Source: Corynebacterium freiburgense
Lineage (GTDB): Bacteria > Actinomycetota > Actinomycetes > Mycobacteriales > Mycobacteriaceae
NCBI RefSeq assembly: GCF_030408815.1
Contig: NZ_CP047355.1
Location: forward strand, 2,480,001 to 2,544,000
Direction: 5' to 3'
DNA: 64,000 nucleotides
The number at the start of each line of letters is the position of its first letter. The stretch's first letter is position 1. This document shows positions 14,842 through 24,151 of the stretch, in pieces. Under the pieces are notes generated by a model. That model did no database searches and had not been told where the DNA came from. It saw only the letters and a program-made list of their open reading frames with translations. A program made the translations under genes and the position numbers.

Positions 14842-14914
14842 CACAAGCACACAACAAAACCACAAGCACACAACAAAACCACAAGCACACAACAAAACCA
14901 CAAGCACACAAAAC
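14842..14914. repeat. 19-bp tandem repeat, about 3.8 units
   Basis: The unit CACAAGCACACAACAAAAC is repeated head to tail at 14842, 14861 and 14880, with a partial fourth at 14899. Non-coding; it lies just downstream of the three-palindrome repeat. Confidence 0.85.
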
Positions 14915-15039
14915 CCCAAAACACCCCGCCTTCAAGCAACGAAAGCGGGGTGCAGTTCAGCAAGGTTCAGCAAGCGGCCCAACGGGGCCAACCCTAAGGA
15001 CCTAACCAGTCCTCGGGCTTAACCAGAAACCACCGGTTT

Positions 15040-16557
15040 TTAGCTCTTCTTCATGGTGCCGGTCTCAGCGAAGCGCTGGTGGAAGCTGAATGCGGTTGCC
15101 AGATCATGCGGGGTTTGCAGGGTCTTGCGTTCCTTGGCTAGGTGAAGTGCACGCTCGTAGTATTCTTCGAGCAGCGGACGGTAGTCTGGGTGCGCAAGGG
15201 CAATGATCTTTTCTACGCGCTGGCGTGGTGCCAGGCCACGGAGGTCTGCGTAACCGTATTCGGTAATAATGACCTTCACGTCTTGTTCGGTGTGGTCAAC
15301 GTGGGATACGAATGGCACGATCGCAGAAATAGCACCGCCCTTTGCATCGGATGGGGTGATAAAGGAGCTGATGTAGCCATTGCGGGTGAAGTCCGCGGAG
15401 CCACCCACACCGTTCATCATGCGGGAGCCGATGACATTGGTGGAGTTGACGTTGCCGTAGATATCAGCCTCGATTAGGCCATTGGTGCAGATCAGGCCCA
15501 GGCGGCGTACAACCTCAGGGTGGTTGGAGACCTGTTGTGGGCGGAGGATGATTTGCTTGGCGTACTTGGATGCCTCACGGTTCATGCGCTCTGCGTATTC
15601 CGGCGAGAGGGAGAACGACGTCGCGGACGCGACGGTCATTTTGCCTGCGTCGATAAGGTCAACCATGCCGTCTTGGATAACCTCGGTGTAGGCCTGAATA
15701 TTCTCGAACTTGGAGTCAAGCAGGCCGCTCATTACGGCGTTTGGAACATTGCCAACGCCGGATTGCATGCGGTAGCCATCATAGGTAAGGCGACCTGCAG
15801 CAACTTCACCTTCAAGGAAGTCCAGGAAGTGCCCAGCGATTTGCTTGGACTGTTCGTCGATTGGCTTAAATGGGGCGTTGCGGTCTGGAAGGTCTGTCTC
15901 TACAACCGCAACCACTTTATCTACATCAATATCAATGTAGGTGGTACCAATGCGCTGGCCTGGCTCGGTAATTGGGATTGGCACACGGTTTGGCAGCTTC
16001 TTATTGCGCCAAATGTCGGCCATGCCTTCGAGTTCTTCGGATTGCCAGGAGTTGACCTCGATAATGATCTTTTCTGCTGCGTCGAGGTATTCCACATTAT
16101 TGCCCACCGAGGAGGATGGAACGATATGGCCTTCTTCGGTAATACGCACCGCTTCAACAATGGCCACATTCATCTTGCCAAAAAAGCCTTGTTCTACATA
16201 TAGGCCAGATTCGGAAAGGTGGTAATCGGCATAGTAAGACGTACCATCATTGATTTTGTTCCGCAGGATCGGATCTGATTGATATGGGGTGCGGAAGTGG
16301 ATTGCATCAGCTTCGGCAAGAACACCGTCACAGTCCGGAGCTGTGGAGGCACCGGTAAAGAGGTCGATCATGTATTCTTCGCCGCGTGCGTGGGCCTCTT
16401 TAGCGCGGTCTGCAATGGCTGCTGGAAGTACCTTTGGGTAGCCTGCGCCGGTAAACCCGGAGATTCCTACCTTGTCGCCGTGGTTGACGAACTGCGCAGC
16501 CTCCTCTGCAGTCATGACCTTGCCGCGAAGCTTGGCGTTTGCGATCCGATCGGACAT
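15040..16557 (-). CDS. actA: Acetyl-CoA hydrolase/CoA transferase family protein
   Basis: A 505-residue class I CoA transferase (Cat1/acetyl-CoA hydrolase type) that moves CoA between acetyl- or succinyl-CoA and short acids such as acetate. It supports overflow and uptake of acetate in the cytoplasm. Motifs: GISGFTGAGYPKVLP near residue 35, IIIEVNSWQ with the predicted catalytic Glu, GVGGSADFTRNG and ITEYGYADLRGL. Length is normal. C. glutamicum has a related gene beside a dihydrouridine synthase, as here; the symbol follows that. A perfect palindrome, TGTGGTCACCACA (16670-16682), lies about 115 bp upstream. Confidence 0.88.
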   Translation of the reverse strand: MSDRIANAKLRGKVMTAEEAAQFVNHGDKVGISGFTGAGYPKVLPAAIADRAKEAHARGEEYMIDLFTGASTAPDCDGVLAEADAIHFRTPYQSDPILRNKINDGTSYYADYHLSESGLYVEQGFFGKMNVAIVEAVRITEEGHIVPSSSVGNNVEYLDAAEKIIIEVNSWQSEELEGMADIWRNKKLPNRVPIPITEPGQRIGTTYIDIDVDKVVAVVETDLPDRNAPFKPIDEQSKQIAGHFLDFLEGEVAAGRLTYDGYRMQSGVGNVPNAVMSGLLDSKFENIQAYTEVIQDGMVDLIDAGKMTVASATSFSLSPEYAERMNREASKYAKQIILRPQQVSNHPEVVRRLGLICTNGLIEADIYGNVNSTNVIGSRMMNGVGGSADFTRNGYISSFITPSDAKGGAISAIVPFVSHVDHTEQDVKVIITEYGYADLRGLAPRQRVEKIIALAHPDYRPLLEEYYERALHLAKERKTLQTPHDLATAFSFHQRFAETGTMKKS

Positions 16558-16821
16558 TTATCCTCCTGAGAGTTCTGGGGCCACACTACATGGCGGACCA
16601 GCTATATCTTCATATATGGCGTAGGCCTCATTGGGCGCTGTGACGCACCCAATACAATAATGCCTAAGTTGTGGTCACCACAGTATCGCAAATGCCCCCG
16701 CCATATGCCCCTAGTTTCATAAATCTTTACAACACTCTCCCCACCCTCTACCCCCGCTAATGCGGAAGCTGCGTGAAAAGGCAAGATGCGCGGGCGTCGA
16801 TAAGCATGCGACAATACTGCA

Positions 16822-17976
16822 GTGACACTGAAGATCGGACCCCTTACACTGCAATCTCCTGTAGTACTCGCGCCAATGGCGGGCGTAACCAATATTGCTT
16901 TTCGCGGCTTGTGCCGCGAACAGGAGCGCGAAAAAACCGGAACCGTGTCAGGCCTCTATGTGTGTGAAATGGTCACCGCCCGCGCCCTAGCGGAGCGCAA
17001 TGAAAAAACCATGCGCATGACCGCTTTTGCGGAGGATGAAAGCCCGCGGTCTATGCAGCTCTACACTACCGACCCCAAATACACATACGAAGCTGCGAAA
17101 ATGATTGCGGAAGAAAATATGGCCGATCACATAGATATGAATTTCGGGTGCCCAGTGCCTAAAGTCACGCGACGCGGCGGTGGTTCGGCGCTGCCCTATA
17201 AACGCCGTCTTTTCGCTAACATTGTCGCCGCTGCTGTCCGCGCCACCGAAGGCACCAATATTCCCGTAACCGTGAAATTTCGGGTCGGCATTGACGCAGC
17301 TCACCACACGCATCTCGACGCCGGGCGTATCGCCGCCGAGCAAGGCGCCCAGGCCGTAGCACTCCACGCCCGAACAGCTGCCCAACGGTATTCTGGATCC
17401 GCAGATTGGCGGGAGATTGCCAACCTGAAAACCCATATGATTGCACACGGGTTTGCAGATATACCGGTGCTGGGAAATGGTGATATCTTTGCCGCCGAAG
17501 ATGCCTTGGCAATGATGGAACAAACCAGTTGCGATGGCGTGGTTATCGGCAGGGGATGTCTTGGTCGTCCTTGGCTATTTGCGGAATTGTCAGCCGTACT
17601 ACGGGGCATTGAAAAGCCAGCACAGCCGACACTTGGCGAAGTAACCCAGATTATTATTCGCCACGCCGAACTCCTATCAGAACACATGGGCGAGGAACAT
17701 GGATGCCGTGATATGCGTAAACACATGGGTTGGTATCTCCGCGGATTCCCGGTAGGCGGCGACACCCGGCGCGACCTTGCCCGCATCCGTACCCTTGCCG
17801 AACTGCGGGAAACCCTAGCCCCATGGTCCGACTCCCCCGCACTCGCCAATGACCACGATGGAGCCCGCGGACGTCAAGGCTCCCCTGGAAAAGTCATTCT
17901 CCCCGAAGGCTGGCTCGATGACCCGGAAGACGACACAGTACCCGTCGGCGCCGAAATCGACAATTCCGGCGGATAA
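16822..17976 (+). CDS. dusB: tRNA-dihydrouridine synthase (DusB/NifR3 type)
   Basis: A 384-residue flavoenzyme that reduces uridines in tRNA to dihydrouridine. The N-terminal FMN TIM barrel starts VVLAPMAGVTNIAFRGLC; the signature IDMNFGCPVPKVTRRGGGSAL has the catalytic Cys (about residue 112); VKFRVG and GNGDIF follow; VIGRGCLGRPWLF binds the flavin phosphate. The helical C-domain has MRKHMGWYLRGFP. The start is GTG, and there is an extra acidic tail of about 40 residues after the conserved core. Divergent from the CoA transferase. Confidence 0.93.
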   Translation: MTLKIGPLTLQSPVVLAPMAGVTNIAFRGLCREQEREKTGTVSGLYVCEMVTARALAERNEKTMRMTAFAEDESPRSMQLYTTDPKYTYEAAKMIAEENMADHIDMNFGCPVPKVTRRGGGSALPYKRRLFANIVAAAVRATEGTNIPVTVKFRVGIDAAHHTHLDAGRIAAEQGAQAVALHARTAAQRYSGSADWREIANLKTHMIAHGFADIPVLGNGDIFAAEDALAMMEQTSCDGVVIGRGCLGRPWLFAELSAVLRGIEKPAQPTLGEVTQIIIRHAELLSEHMGEEHGCRDMRKHMGWYLRGFPVGGDTRRDLARIRTLAELRETLAPWSDSPALANDHDGARGRQGSPGKVILPEGWLDDPEDDTVPVGAEIDNSGG

Positions 17977-18092
17977 TAACGCACCTCTACCTGTGGATAA
18001 CACGCACCCCACCACCATATATCCACAAATCTGCGCATCCCTTCGCGCAATCAACTAGGCAAACCCATCATTCGCGGGCTACCAACACAACT

Positions 18093-18953
18093 ATGAGAGT
18101 CGATATCCTAGCCCGCGCCCGTAAACACCACATTGCAAGACCAAATGCCATTATCGGAGGCTGGGCCGCCCTGGCATACACCGGCCTCACTAACTGGGTT
18201 AGCAAAGCACCCGTCACCCTCCATGTGACCAGTAACTATCTCCGCACCCACAACCCCACCAAACCAACACGACGCCGCATTCGCCCAAATACCCCAACCT
18301 GGGCTCCGGACCCCTCCTACCCCAATATGCATGTTGCTGCTCCCGAGGTCGCCCTTATCGACTGTCTTATCGACCTTCAACGCAACTACTACACCTGGTG
18401 GACCTACCAAGTACCTCAACAACAACCCTGGGAAGTCCGTGCCACACAGCTTATCGACGCCCTCCACCAGCACCACCCCCTCAACTTGCCGCTTCTGCAC
18501 AGCACAGCCCGAAATATCTTTAATGCCCGCAAACTAGAAAAACTCCTGAACCAATCCCACCCGGGATCCCAATCACCACCAGAAACCGCCCTCCGCCTTA
18601 TAGCCAACACCATTCGCCCCAACCCCGATATCCAAATCCCCATCTACGAACAAACCCCACCTCACCGACTTCTCACCACCGCCGATGCAGGCTGGGAAGA
18701 CATTAAAGTAGCCCTATTCTACGATGGCGAGCACCACCTTAACCGGCACCAACGAGACTACGATGCCCGAGTCCAAATCGAACTCAGAGAAATGGGCTGG
18801 GAATCAATCCGCATTACCCACGGTCTCCTCCGAAACCCCAATGCCCTCACCAAAAACATCCAGCACGCAATCCAACGAGCGACCGCTGACCAATTCACGC
18901 CCATAACCCCCGAAACAGCACTATGGACTCCGCGAAATACCCCCGGACGGTGA
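18093..18953 (+). CDS. Endonuclease-like (DUF559/VSR-fold) hypothetical protein
   Basis: A 286-residue protein. The first 150 residues (ARPNAIIGGWAALAYTGL, MHVAAPEVALIDCLIDL) resemble the AbiEi-like N-terminal part found in many actinobacterial orphan proteins. The C-terminal 100 residues (WEDIKVALFYDGEHHLNRHQRDYDAR, GWESIRITHGLL) show the D-x-[D/E]-x-K/VSR-type core of DUF559 nuclease-like domains. No partner antitoxin or methylase is adjacent. It is probably chromosomal housekeeping of unknown function; nuclease activity is not proven. Confidence 0.6.
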   Translation: MRVDILARARKHHIARPNAIIGGWAALAYTGLTNWVSKAPVTLHVTSNYLRTHNPTKPTRRRIRPNTPTWAPDPSYPNMHVAAPEVALIDCLIDLQRNYYTWWTYQVPQQQPWEVRATQLIDALHQHHPLNLPLLHSTARNIFNARKLEKLLNQSHPGSQSPPETALRLIANTIRPNPDIQIPIYEQTPPHRLLTTADAGWEDIKVALFYDGEHHLNRHQRDYDARVQIELREMGWESIRITHGLLRNPNALTKNIQHAIQRATADQFTPITPETALWTPRNTPGR

Positions 18954-19049
18954 GTGACTAGGGGAAGCTTGTGCCCGCTGTAAAATCTGCCTGATTTTGA
19001 TGCAAAATTGGGCATTTTTCCAAAATTTGACCTGGGAAAATAGCGCTAT

Positions 19050-19076
19050 GTTAAATCTGCCTGAGGCAGATTTAAC
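19050..19076. terminator. Palindrome between convergent genes, possible terminator
   Basis: GTTAAATCTGCC-tga-GGCAGATTTAAC: perfect 12-bp arms, 3-base loop, between the stops at 18953 and 19098. The stem is AT-rich at its base and no clear T-run follows. It carries two copies (inverted) of the AAATCTGCCT motif seen in other intergenic regions. Confidence 0.4.
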
Positions 19077-19097
19077 TGCCCCACAACCTATGCCCAC

Positions 19098-19946
19098 CTA
19101 TTGGGCTTGATACACCACATGCTCTTCCTCAATGGTGAATCCGAGGTGCTGGTACGCCGCAACCGCTGGTTGATTATCGGCTTCCACATAGAGGATTACT
19201 TTGCTACATCCAATTTCCACCAAGTGAGCTAGACCCAGACTGATCAAAGGCCCCCCAAGCCCTGTACCTCGATAATTTTCGCCGAGACCCACCACATATA
19301 TTTCACCGAGTTCCTCGGAATGTTGCTTTGTCCAGTGGAATCCGGCGATATTGCCTTCTGGGTCGAGCAGGAATCGGACACCACTTGGGGAAAACCAGGG
19401 TACGTCGATCGCTTTTTCTAGCCGCAATAGATCCCAGTTCCCTTGTTCAGGATGCCAAGAAAAGGCTTCATTGTTTACCTGGAGCCAGATTGGCAAGACT
19501 GCTTCTCCGAGTGCTTGATAGTGGCTTTCGGAAAAACCTTCGGGAAGTGAATATTGTTTAGCATCGCGTAAAGCTTCGCCTTCTATCCCCATAACCAGAA
19601 GCTTTCGAGCTTCCACCATATTGAGTTTTGCGGCTAGGGCTTGGGCTTCCGGGAGATTGCCGTGAGCCCAGATACTGGTGGCGGGCAGGGCGTCGATAAG
19701 TGCGGTGGCGTATCCGCGGCGGCGATGGTCTGGGTGGACCACCAGTTCTGCTGTTGCTCCGTCATAGGCCGCCAGTGCGACGAGTTCTGGTGCGAATAAG
19801 AGCACATGAGTGTTGTTTTCGGTGAGCCCCCGAAGGAATTGTTCGGACAATGGTGCGAACCCATCGGCGGCGGTCGCAGCGTCGCAAAGTGCAAATGCTT
19901 GAGCGAGTAGCGGTTCTGGCAATGTGGTCGCATGTCGAAGTTCCAT
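19098..19946 (-). CDS. mshD: Mycothiol synthase
   Basis: A 282-residue tandem GNAT protein that acetylates Cys-GlcN-Ins with acetyl-CoA, the last step of mycothiol synthesis. N-terminal GNAT: AELVVHPDHRRRGYATALIDAL (acetyl-CoA loop). C-terminal GNAT: EIYVVGLGENYRGTGLGGPLISLGLAHL and LYVEADNQPAVAAYQHLGF, with FHWTKQH in the substrate site. Length and two-domain layout fit MshD. Its presence indicates an actinobacterium using mycothiol, consistent with the Gpx-type peroxidase at 36880. Confidence 0.93.
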   Translation of the reverse strand: MELRHATTLPEPLLAQAFALCDAATAADGFAPLSEQFLRGLTENNTHVLLFAPELVALAAYDGATAELVVHPDHRRRGYATALIDALPATSIWAHGNLPEAQALAAKLNMVEARKLLVMGIEGEALRDAKQYSLPEGFSESHYQALGEAVLPIWLQVNNEAFSWHPEQGNWDLLRLEKAIDVPWFSPSGVRFLLDPEGNIAGFHWTKQHSEELGEIYVVGLGENYRGTGLGGPLISLGLAHLVEIGCSKVILYVEADNQPAVAAYQHLGFTIEEEHVVYQAQ

Positions 19947-19971
19947 GGTCCTACCCTAGTAACCTGAAAGG

Positions 19972-20670
19972 GTGAAACGCACAATTGCCCTTGTGATCGC
20001 CGTAATTTTGGGCGGCGCCTATGCAGTGGATAATGCTTATGCCGCCAACCTTGAACGTCGCATCGGTGAAGAGACACGCGCACATGCAAATTTGGACGCC
20101 ACTCCAAAAATTTATTTGGGTGGGGTGCCTTATGCACAAGCTCTTATCACCGGAGAAATCCCGATCATTAGTTCGGAGGTACTGGATGTGGATGTGCCAC
20201 GACTCGGAATGGTGAACGCCCGTACGGAGGCTCGTGGAATCGAAGTTACACCCGAACAAGTCCGCAAGGGCGATATTACTGGCGCAAAAGCAGGCTTGCT
20301 CACTCGTCGCATCAGTATGGATGGCGTGGCACTCGGACATTTATTGGATATGACCGATCTGGATATTTCACACCCGAACGACATTTCACCAAATGGTGGC
20401 GATGCCGCGGAGGTTCGTTTGCGCGGCACACCGCCCGGAGAAACCGAACCTGTGACCGAATTAGCCAAGCTGCGCATTATCGGTGACACGATCAATATCA
20501 TCCCGGAATCAAATGAAGCATTCGCACTCACGTTCACTAACGCCGAGCTCCCCCTCACCGCTCCTGCCAGCAAGATTTTTGTCGCCGGCGGCAGTATCTA
20601 CGTTGAATCCCTCGAACGCAATGTGCTTCTCGACGCCGCCGACCTCTCACCGTTGTCGCGCACAACCTAA
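19972..20670 (+). CDS. LmeA-like (DUF2993) phospholipid-binding envelope protein
   Basis: A 232-residue protein with an N-terminal hydrophobic signal/anchor (about 3-24, TIALVIAVILGGAYAV), then the DUF2993 fold: YLGGVPYAQALITGEIP, VDVPRLGMVNARTEARGI, PLTAPASKIFVAGGSIYVE. Mycobacterial LmeA binds phosphatidylinositol lipids and supports mannan synthesis, so an envelope role is expected. GTG start at 19972. It is divergent from mshD (25 bp apart) and followed at 20 bp by the nitrobindin-like gene. Confidence 0.8.
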   Translation: MKRTIALVIAVILGGAYAVDNAYAANLERRIGEETRAHANLDATPKIYLGGVPYAQALITGEIPIISSEVLDVDVPRLGMVNARTEARGIEVTPEQVRKGDITGAKAGLLTRRISMDGVALGHLLDMTDLDISHPNDISPNGGDAAEVRLRGTPPGETEPVTELAKLRIIGDTINIIPESNEAFALTFTNAELPLTAPASKIFVAGGSIYVESLERNVLLDAADLSPLSRTT

Positions 20671-20690
20671 CTGGCATTAGGCTAGAGTCC

Positions 20691-21332
20691 ATGTCTGAAA
20701 ATAACAACGCAAATCTCGATGGAAATGAAGCCGTAAATCTCGCAGCTGAACAGGCAAAATCAACAGCTGGATTGAATATTGCTTCGGAAATTGAAGGGTT
20801 GGATGCATTAGCAGTCCCCACCGATACCGCCAATTTGCGCTTTGGCCCAAATCTTCACGATGGCCTCCTTGCATTACTCCCACTTGTTGGCGTGTGGCGT
20901 GGTGAAGGACAAGCCGCAACCACCGATGGCGATTATGCCTTTGGCCAGCAGCTAACATTTAGCCATAATGGGGAAAATTATCTTGCCTACGAATCTGTGG
21001 TCTGGCGCCTGGACGCCAGCGGTAACCCTACTGGGCATGATCAGCGGGAAACTGGTTTTTGGCGCATTAGCCTCAAGGATGAAATCGAAGTAATTTCCTG
21101 CCATGCCTCAGGTGTTGTGGAAATTCTGTACGGCAATCCCTTAAACGAGCGAGCCTGGGAATTAGAAAGCGCCTCAACCATGGTGACAGAAAGCGGCCCG
21201 GCACAACTCGGTCCAGGGAAACGAGTATATGGCTTGCTTCCCACAAACGAGCTCGGCTGGGTGGATGAACGGCTGGTAGATAATCAACTTCTGCCAAATA
21301 TGTCCGCGCGGTTACGCCGAGTAGTTGGGTAG
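20691..21332 (+). CDS. Nitrobindin-like heme-binding beta-barrel (DUF1794) protein
   Basis: A 213-residue protein. After about 55 acidic, low-complexity residues comes the beta-barrel: LLPLVGVWRGEGQA holds the GxWxGxG nitrobindin signature; YESVVWRLD and RETGFWRIS follow; the C-terminal strand LLPNMSARLRRV closes it. Nitrobindins bind ferric heme and can isomerise peroxynitrite. The distal His usually near the C-terminus is not obvious. Probably co-transcribed with the DUF2993 gene. Confidence 0.8.
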   Translation: MSENNNANLDGNEAVNLAAEQAKSTAGLNIASEIEGLDALAVPTDTANLRFGPNLHDGLLALLPLVGVWRGEGQAATTDGDYAFGQQLTFSHNGENYLAYESVVWRLDASGNPTGHDQRETGFWRISLKDEIEVISCHASGVVEILYGNPLNERAWELESASTMVTESGPAQLGPGKRVYGLLPTNELGWVDERLVDNQLLPNMSARLRRVVG

Positions 21333-21882
21333 CTTCCTCAATGATTATCTATCGGGGGTGTTTTTCGGGGGTCTTTTTATCTGGCAGATTTCTGGGTTTC
21401 ACCAGCGCAGAACCCGATATCACACAAGGAAATTGCTTCACACATGCCACTATTGGTTTGCTTGCAACAAGACCGCTGGCCAATAGATTATTCACATTTC
21501 GCCACGCCCCAATATATGTGCCCCCAATGTTCCTATAACGACTGGCCAAATCGGATTCACTCCTATCCTCCAGCCCAAAAACATTGTTCGATATAATTAG
21601 AACATCAATGGGGCAATATGTGGATACCTAGATCATTGCATCACAATTATTTTTCAATACCACCAAAACATCACCCAAAACGCAGTTCTGATACTTGCTT
21701 AAATCGAATTTTTACCAGTTGAGCGCCATAAAATTCATTGCTCATTTTGGTCGCTGGATCTTCCTTTTGCACTGTTGGCGAGTTATTCTGCAAGTGCCCG
21801 TAACAAGGCCTCGGGGAGGGAGGGCCCTAGGAGCACACCAGCTCCTGGGGCCCTTGCTATTTCATGAGCCCGGCCACAATAC
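21333..21882. other. 0.55-kb intergenic region, no gene seen
   Basis: AT-rich sequence between convergent genes. Open frames on both strands lack ribosome sites and family features. The only structure seen is the hairpin at 21821-21854. Confidence 0.5.
21821..21854 (-). terminator. Strong hairpin after pabC
   Basis: AGGGCCCTAGGAGC (21821-21834) pairs with GCTCCTGGGGCCCT (21841-21854) around ACACCA, 29 bp beyond the pabC stop. No T-run follows, so it may slow or pause transcription rather than terminate on its own. Confidence 0.5.
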
Positions 21883-22767
21883 TCACCAACCAAGCGCGGT
21901 TTCCACCATGCGATACAACTGCTCATTAGCTTGTTTGCCTGGGTCATTCAAGGTTTTCCCATTCAGGGCAGTAACACGAGTGGCAATGCGCACGGAACTG
22001 ATAAGCCAGACACTATCGGCGTCGAAAAGGTCTGAAATGCCGATTGGGACAGTGTGACAATCCCAACCCTTCCAGGATGCGTGTTCGAATAAGGCAGCTT
22101 GTGTAGTGCCGGGAAGGATATCACCGCCGGGGGTCGGCGTGTATAGGTTGGTACCTTGCACAATAATAACACTGGATGTGGCCCCCTCAAGCACCTGGCC
22201 GTTTTCCACATAGATAATGTCATCGAATCCATTAGCATTTGCATAGCGGAGTGCGGCCATATTTGCGGCATAGTTCAAGGTTTTTGCGCCGACAGTTAGC
22301 CAAGGTGCCGGGGGTGGACCACCGAGGTCACCAGGCAGTGCCGTATTAATGCTGTATCCGCGGGGTGTCGTCATCACGCGAACACCGTGTTTGCGCTGTT
22401 CAAGCACATTTTCGGCAATTGGTTTTATGGTGATCCAGGCAGACGGGCGGCCAGTGCTAGCGCGGCCTCGAGTAAGGGTCCAAACGCACGTAGCTTCGAA
22501 GTTTCCCCAAGATTCAATAGCTTCTTCGGTAGCCTGTGCCCAGTGCTGAGGATCAGGGCTCGGGAGGTCTAGTAATTGCGCACTTGATTGGAATCGGTCG
22601 ATATGCCGTTGCAGATTGCACACCTTGCCATTTCGGACGAGCAAAGTTTCGAAAATGCCGTCACCGCGCGTTACCGCAGCATCGTCCCAATACACCAGCG
22701 GCAGTTCAGGATTATGGTGCCGAGTCGAACCTCCGTGCGGCTCCAGCACAACGATTGTGGGCTTCAT
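21883..22767 (-). CDS. pabC: Aminodeoxychorismate lyase (class IV PLP enzyme)
   Basis: A 294-residue protein that converts 4-amino-4-deoxychorismate to 4-aminobenzoate and pyruvate in folate synthesis. Fold IV PLP motifs: DDAAVTRGDGIFETLLV, the PLP Lys in VGAKTLNYAANMAA, and YVENGQVLEGATSSVIIV followed by TPTPGGDILPGTTQAAL. It could be a related D-amino acid aminotransferase, but divergence with folate-dependent YgfZ (21 bp apart) fits PabC. Confidence 0.82.
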   Translation of the reverse strand: MKPTIVVLEPHGGSTRHHNPELPLVYWDDAAVTRGDGIFETLLVRNGKVCNLQRHIDRFQSSAQLLDLPSPDPQHWAQATEEAIESWGNFEATCVWTLTRGRASTGRPSAWITIKPIAENVLEQRKHGVRVMTTPRGYSINTALPGDLGGPPPAPWLTVGAKTLNYAANMAALRYANANGFDDIIYVENGQVLEGATSSVIIVQGTNLYTPTPGGDILPGTTQAALFEHASWKGWDCHTVPIGISDLFDADSVWLISSVRIATRVTALNGKTLNDPGKQANEQLYRMVETALGW

Positions 22768-22788
22768 AACTCTACTTTAGGGGTTACG

Positions 22789-23799
22789 ATGAGCCTTGTG
22801 GCTGAAGTTTGCACATATAAATCACCGTTCATGACCCGCCCCGGCGCGGCACCGGCTTCTCCGAATATTGGTGTGGCTTGGCATTATGGCAACCCACTCG
22901 GCGAGCAACGCGGCTCATTTCTCGTCGATCGCTCACACCATCGGGTACTTCGCGTGTCCGGTCCCGACGCCCCAACATTCTTAAACAATCTCCTATCCCA
23001 ACAGCTTCTCGACGCCCCGACCTCCACGGCTGCGCTCAACCTCGACGCGCAAGGGCGCATTCTCCATCATGTTGGAATCTGGTTCCACAATGACACGTTC
23101 TATCTAGAAGGACCGGCGCCCGAAATAGCCACTTTAAAGCCATATCTTCTCCGTATGGTCTTTTGGTCCGATGTGGAAATAAAAGAAGCGGATTTCGCCC
23201 TATTTACGGCGATTGGCGAGGAACCCACAACGGGACTCAAGCGACGCGTCCAATGGAACGGCCCCGAGCGGTGGGACATACTCATTCCCAGAGACCGCAT
23301 GGACGCGGCCGTCGATAAGCTTGATTTGCCACTCGCCGGCCTTATGGCGTTTACCGCCGAACGCGTCAAAGCCGTAGAACCCGAAGTCACCACCGACCTT
23401 GACGCCAAAACAATCCCACATGAAGTACCCGCTTGGATCACCTCCGCAGTCCACCTAGACAAAGGTTGCTACCGCGGACAAGAAACCGTCGCCCGAGTAC
23501 ACAACCTTGGCAGAGCACCCCGAACACTGGTCATGGTCCACCTCGACGGATCCGCCCCCGAATTACCCGAACCAGGTGCCGCAATTACCGCCCATGGCCG
23601 CACTGTCGGACGCCTCGGCACCGTAGTACACGATTGCGACTACGGCCCCATCGCCCTGGCCCTGATCAAGCGCACCGCCTTGGAAACTCCCGACCTCGCC
23701 GTAGAAGACGTAGCGTTGTCCATTGACCCAGACACCATCCCCAAAGACGAAGGAGAACGACCGGGACGCGTCGCCCAAAACCGCCTTCGCGGAAAATAA
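22789..23799 (+). CDS. ygfZ: YgfZ/GcvT-like folate-binding Fe-S repair protein
   Basis: A 336-residue protein from the ATG at 22789. The frame is open further upstream (to 22588), but that part overlaps the divergent pabC. It has the family signature DKGCYRGQETVARVHNLG with the conserved Cys (about residue 227) and the N-terminal GcvT-like folate domain (SHHRVLRVSGPDAPTFLNNLLSQQL). YgfZ helps maintain Fe-S enzymes such as MiaB. TACTTT at 22773-22778 could be a -10 box giving a nearly leaderless mRNA. Confidence 0.9.
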   Translation: MSLVAEVCTYKSPFMTRPGAAPASPNIGVAWHYGNPLGEQRGSFLVDRSHHRVLRVSGPDAPTFLNNLLSQQLLDAPTSTAALNLDAQGRILHHVGIWFHNDTFYLEGPAPEIATLKPYLLRMVFWSDVEIKEADFALFTAIGEEPTTGLKRRVQWNGPERWDILIPRDRMDAAVDKLDLPLAGLMAFTAERVKAVEPEVTTDLDAKTIPHEVPAWITSAVHLDKGCYRGQETVARVHNLGRAPRTLVMVHLDGSAPELPEPGAAITAHGRTVGRLGTVVHDCDYGPIALALIKRTALETPDLAVEDVALSIDPDTIPKDEGERPGRVAQNRLRGK

Positions 23800-23947
23800 C
23801 CCCCAGAAACCCCCAGGTCACAGCCCCGTTGCGGACTTTTTCGCTCACAACCGCTATTGTGTCTAACAGGAATACATTTAATTAGAAACGCTCAAGGGAG
23901 TGCCGAATTCCCCGCGCACTCCTCGCTCACACCAAGGGGGTCAGGCC

Positions 23948-24151
23948 ATGGGTCGCGGCCGCGCCAAGGCAAAACAAGCCAAGGTTGCTCGTCAACTGAA
24001 GTACAACTCTCCAGAAATGGACCTCGCATCACTACAGCGAGAGCTAGCTGGAAAGTCCGGAAACGAATCCTCACGCAAAGAGGACGACCAGTACGCCGAA
24101 TGGGCGGACTGGGACGACCACGACGCCGAAGACGAACAGAGCTGGCGATAA
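23948..24151 (+). CDS. DUF3073 family small protein
   Basis: A 67-residue protein starting MGRGRAKAKQAKVARQLKYN and ending in an acidic DDHDAEDEQSWR tail, the hallmark of the actinobacterial DUF3073 family. AAGGGGG lies 7 bases before the ATG, which fixes this start over a longer frame from 23900. A basic N-terminus and acidic C-terminus suggest nucleic-acid or ribosome contact; the function is unknown. Confidence 0.85.
   Translation: MGRGRAKAKQAKVARQLKYNSPEMDLASLQRELAGKSGNESSRKEDDQYAEWADWDDHDAEDEQSWR

Larger units (their letters stand above)
14130..15039. other. Non-coding 0.9-kb region with repeats
   Basis: No convincing gene between tRNA-Lys and the CoA transferase. It contains the three-palindrome repeat (14513-14774) and a 19-bp tandem repeat (14842-14914). 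Open frames on the minus strand here are translations of those repeats. Confidence 0.6.

Noticed and set aside
16670..16682. TGTGGTCACCACA as a GlxR (CRP-like) site for the CoA transferase gene.
   Set aside because: The CRP-type pattern TGTGA-N6-TCACA is not matched; it is kept only as a palindrome in the gene's description.
22588..22788. 67-residue N-terminal extension of YgfZ.
   Set aside because: It overlaps the divergent pabC coding start and lacks family similarity; ATG 22789 fits the domain boundary.
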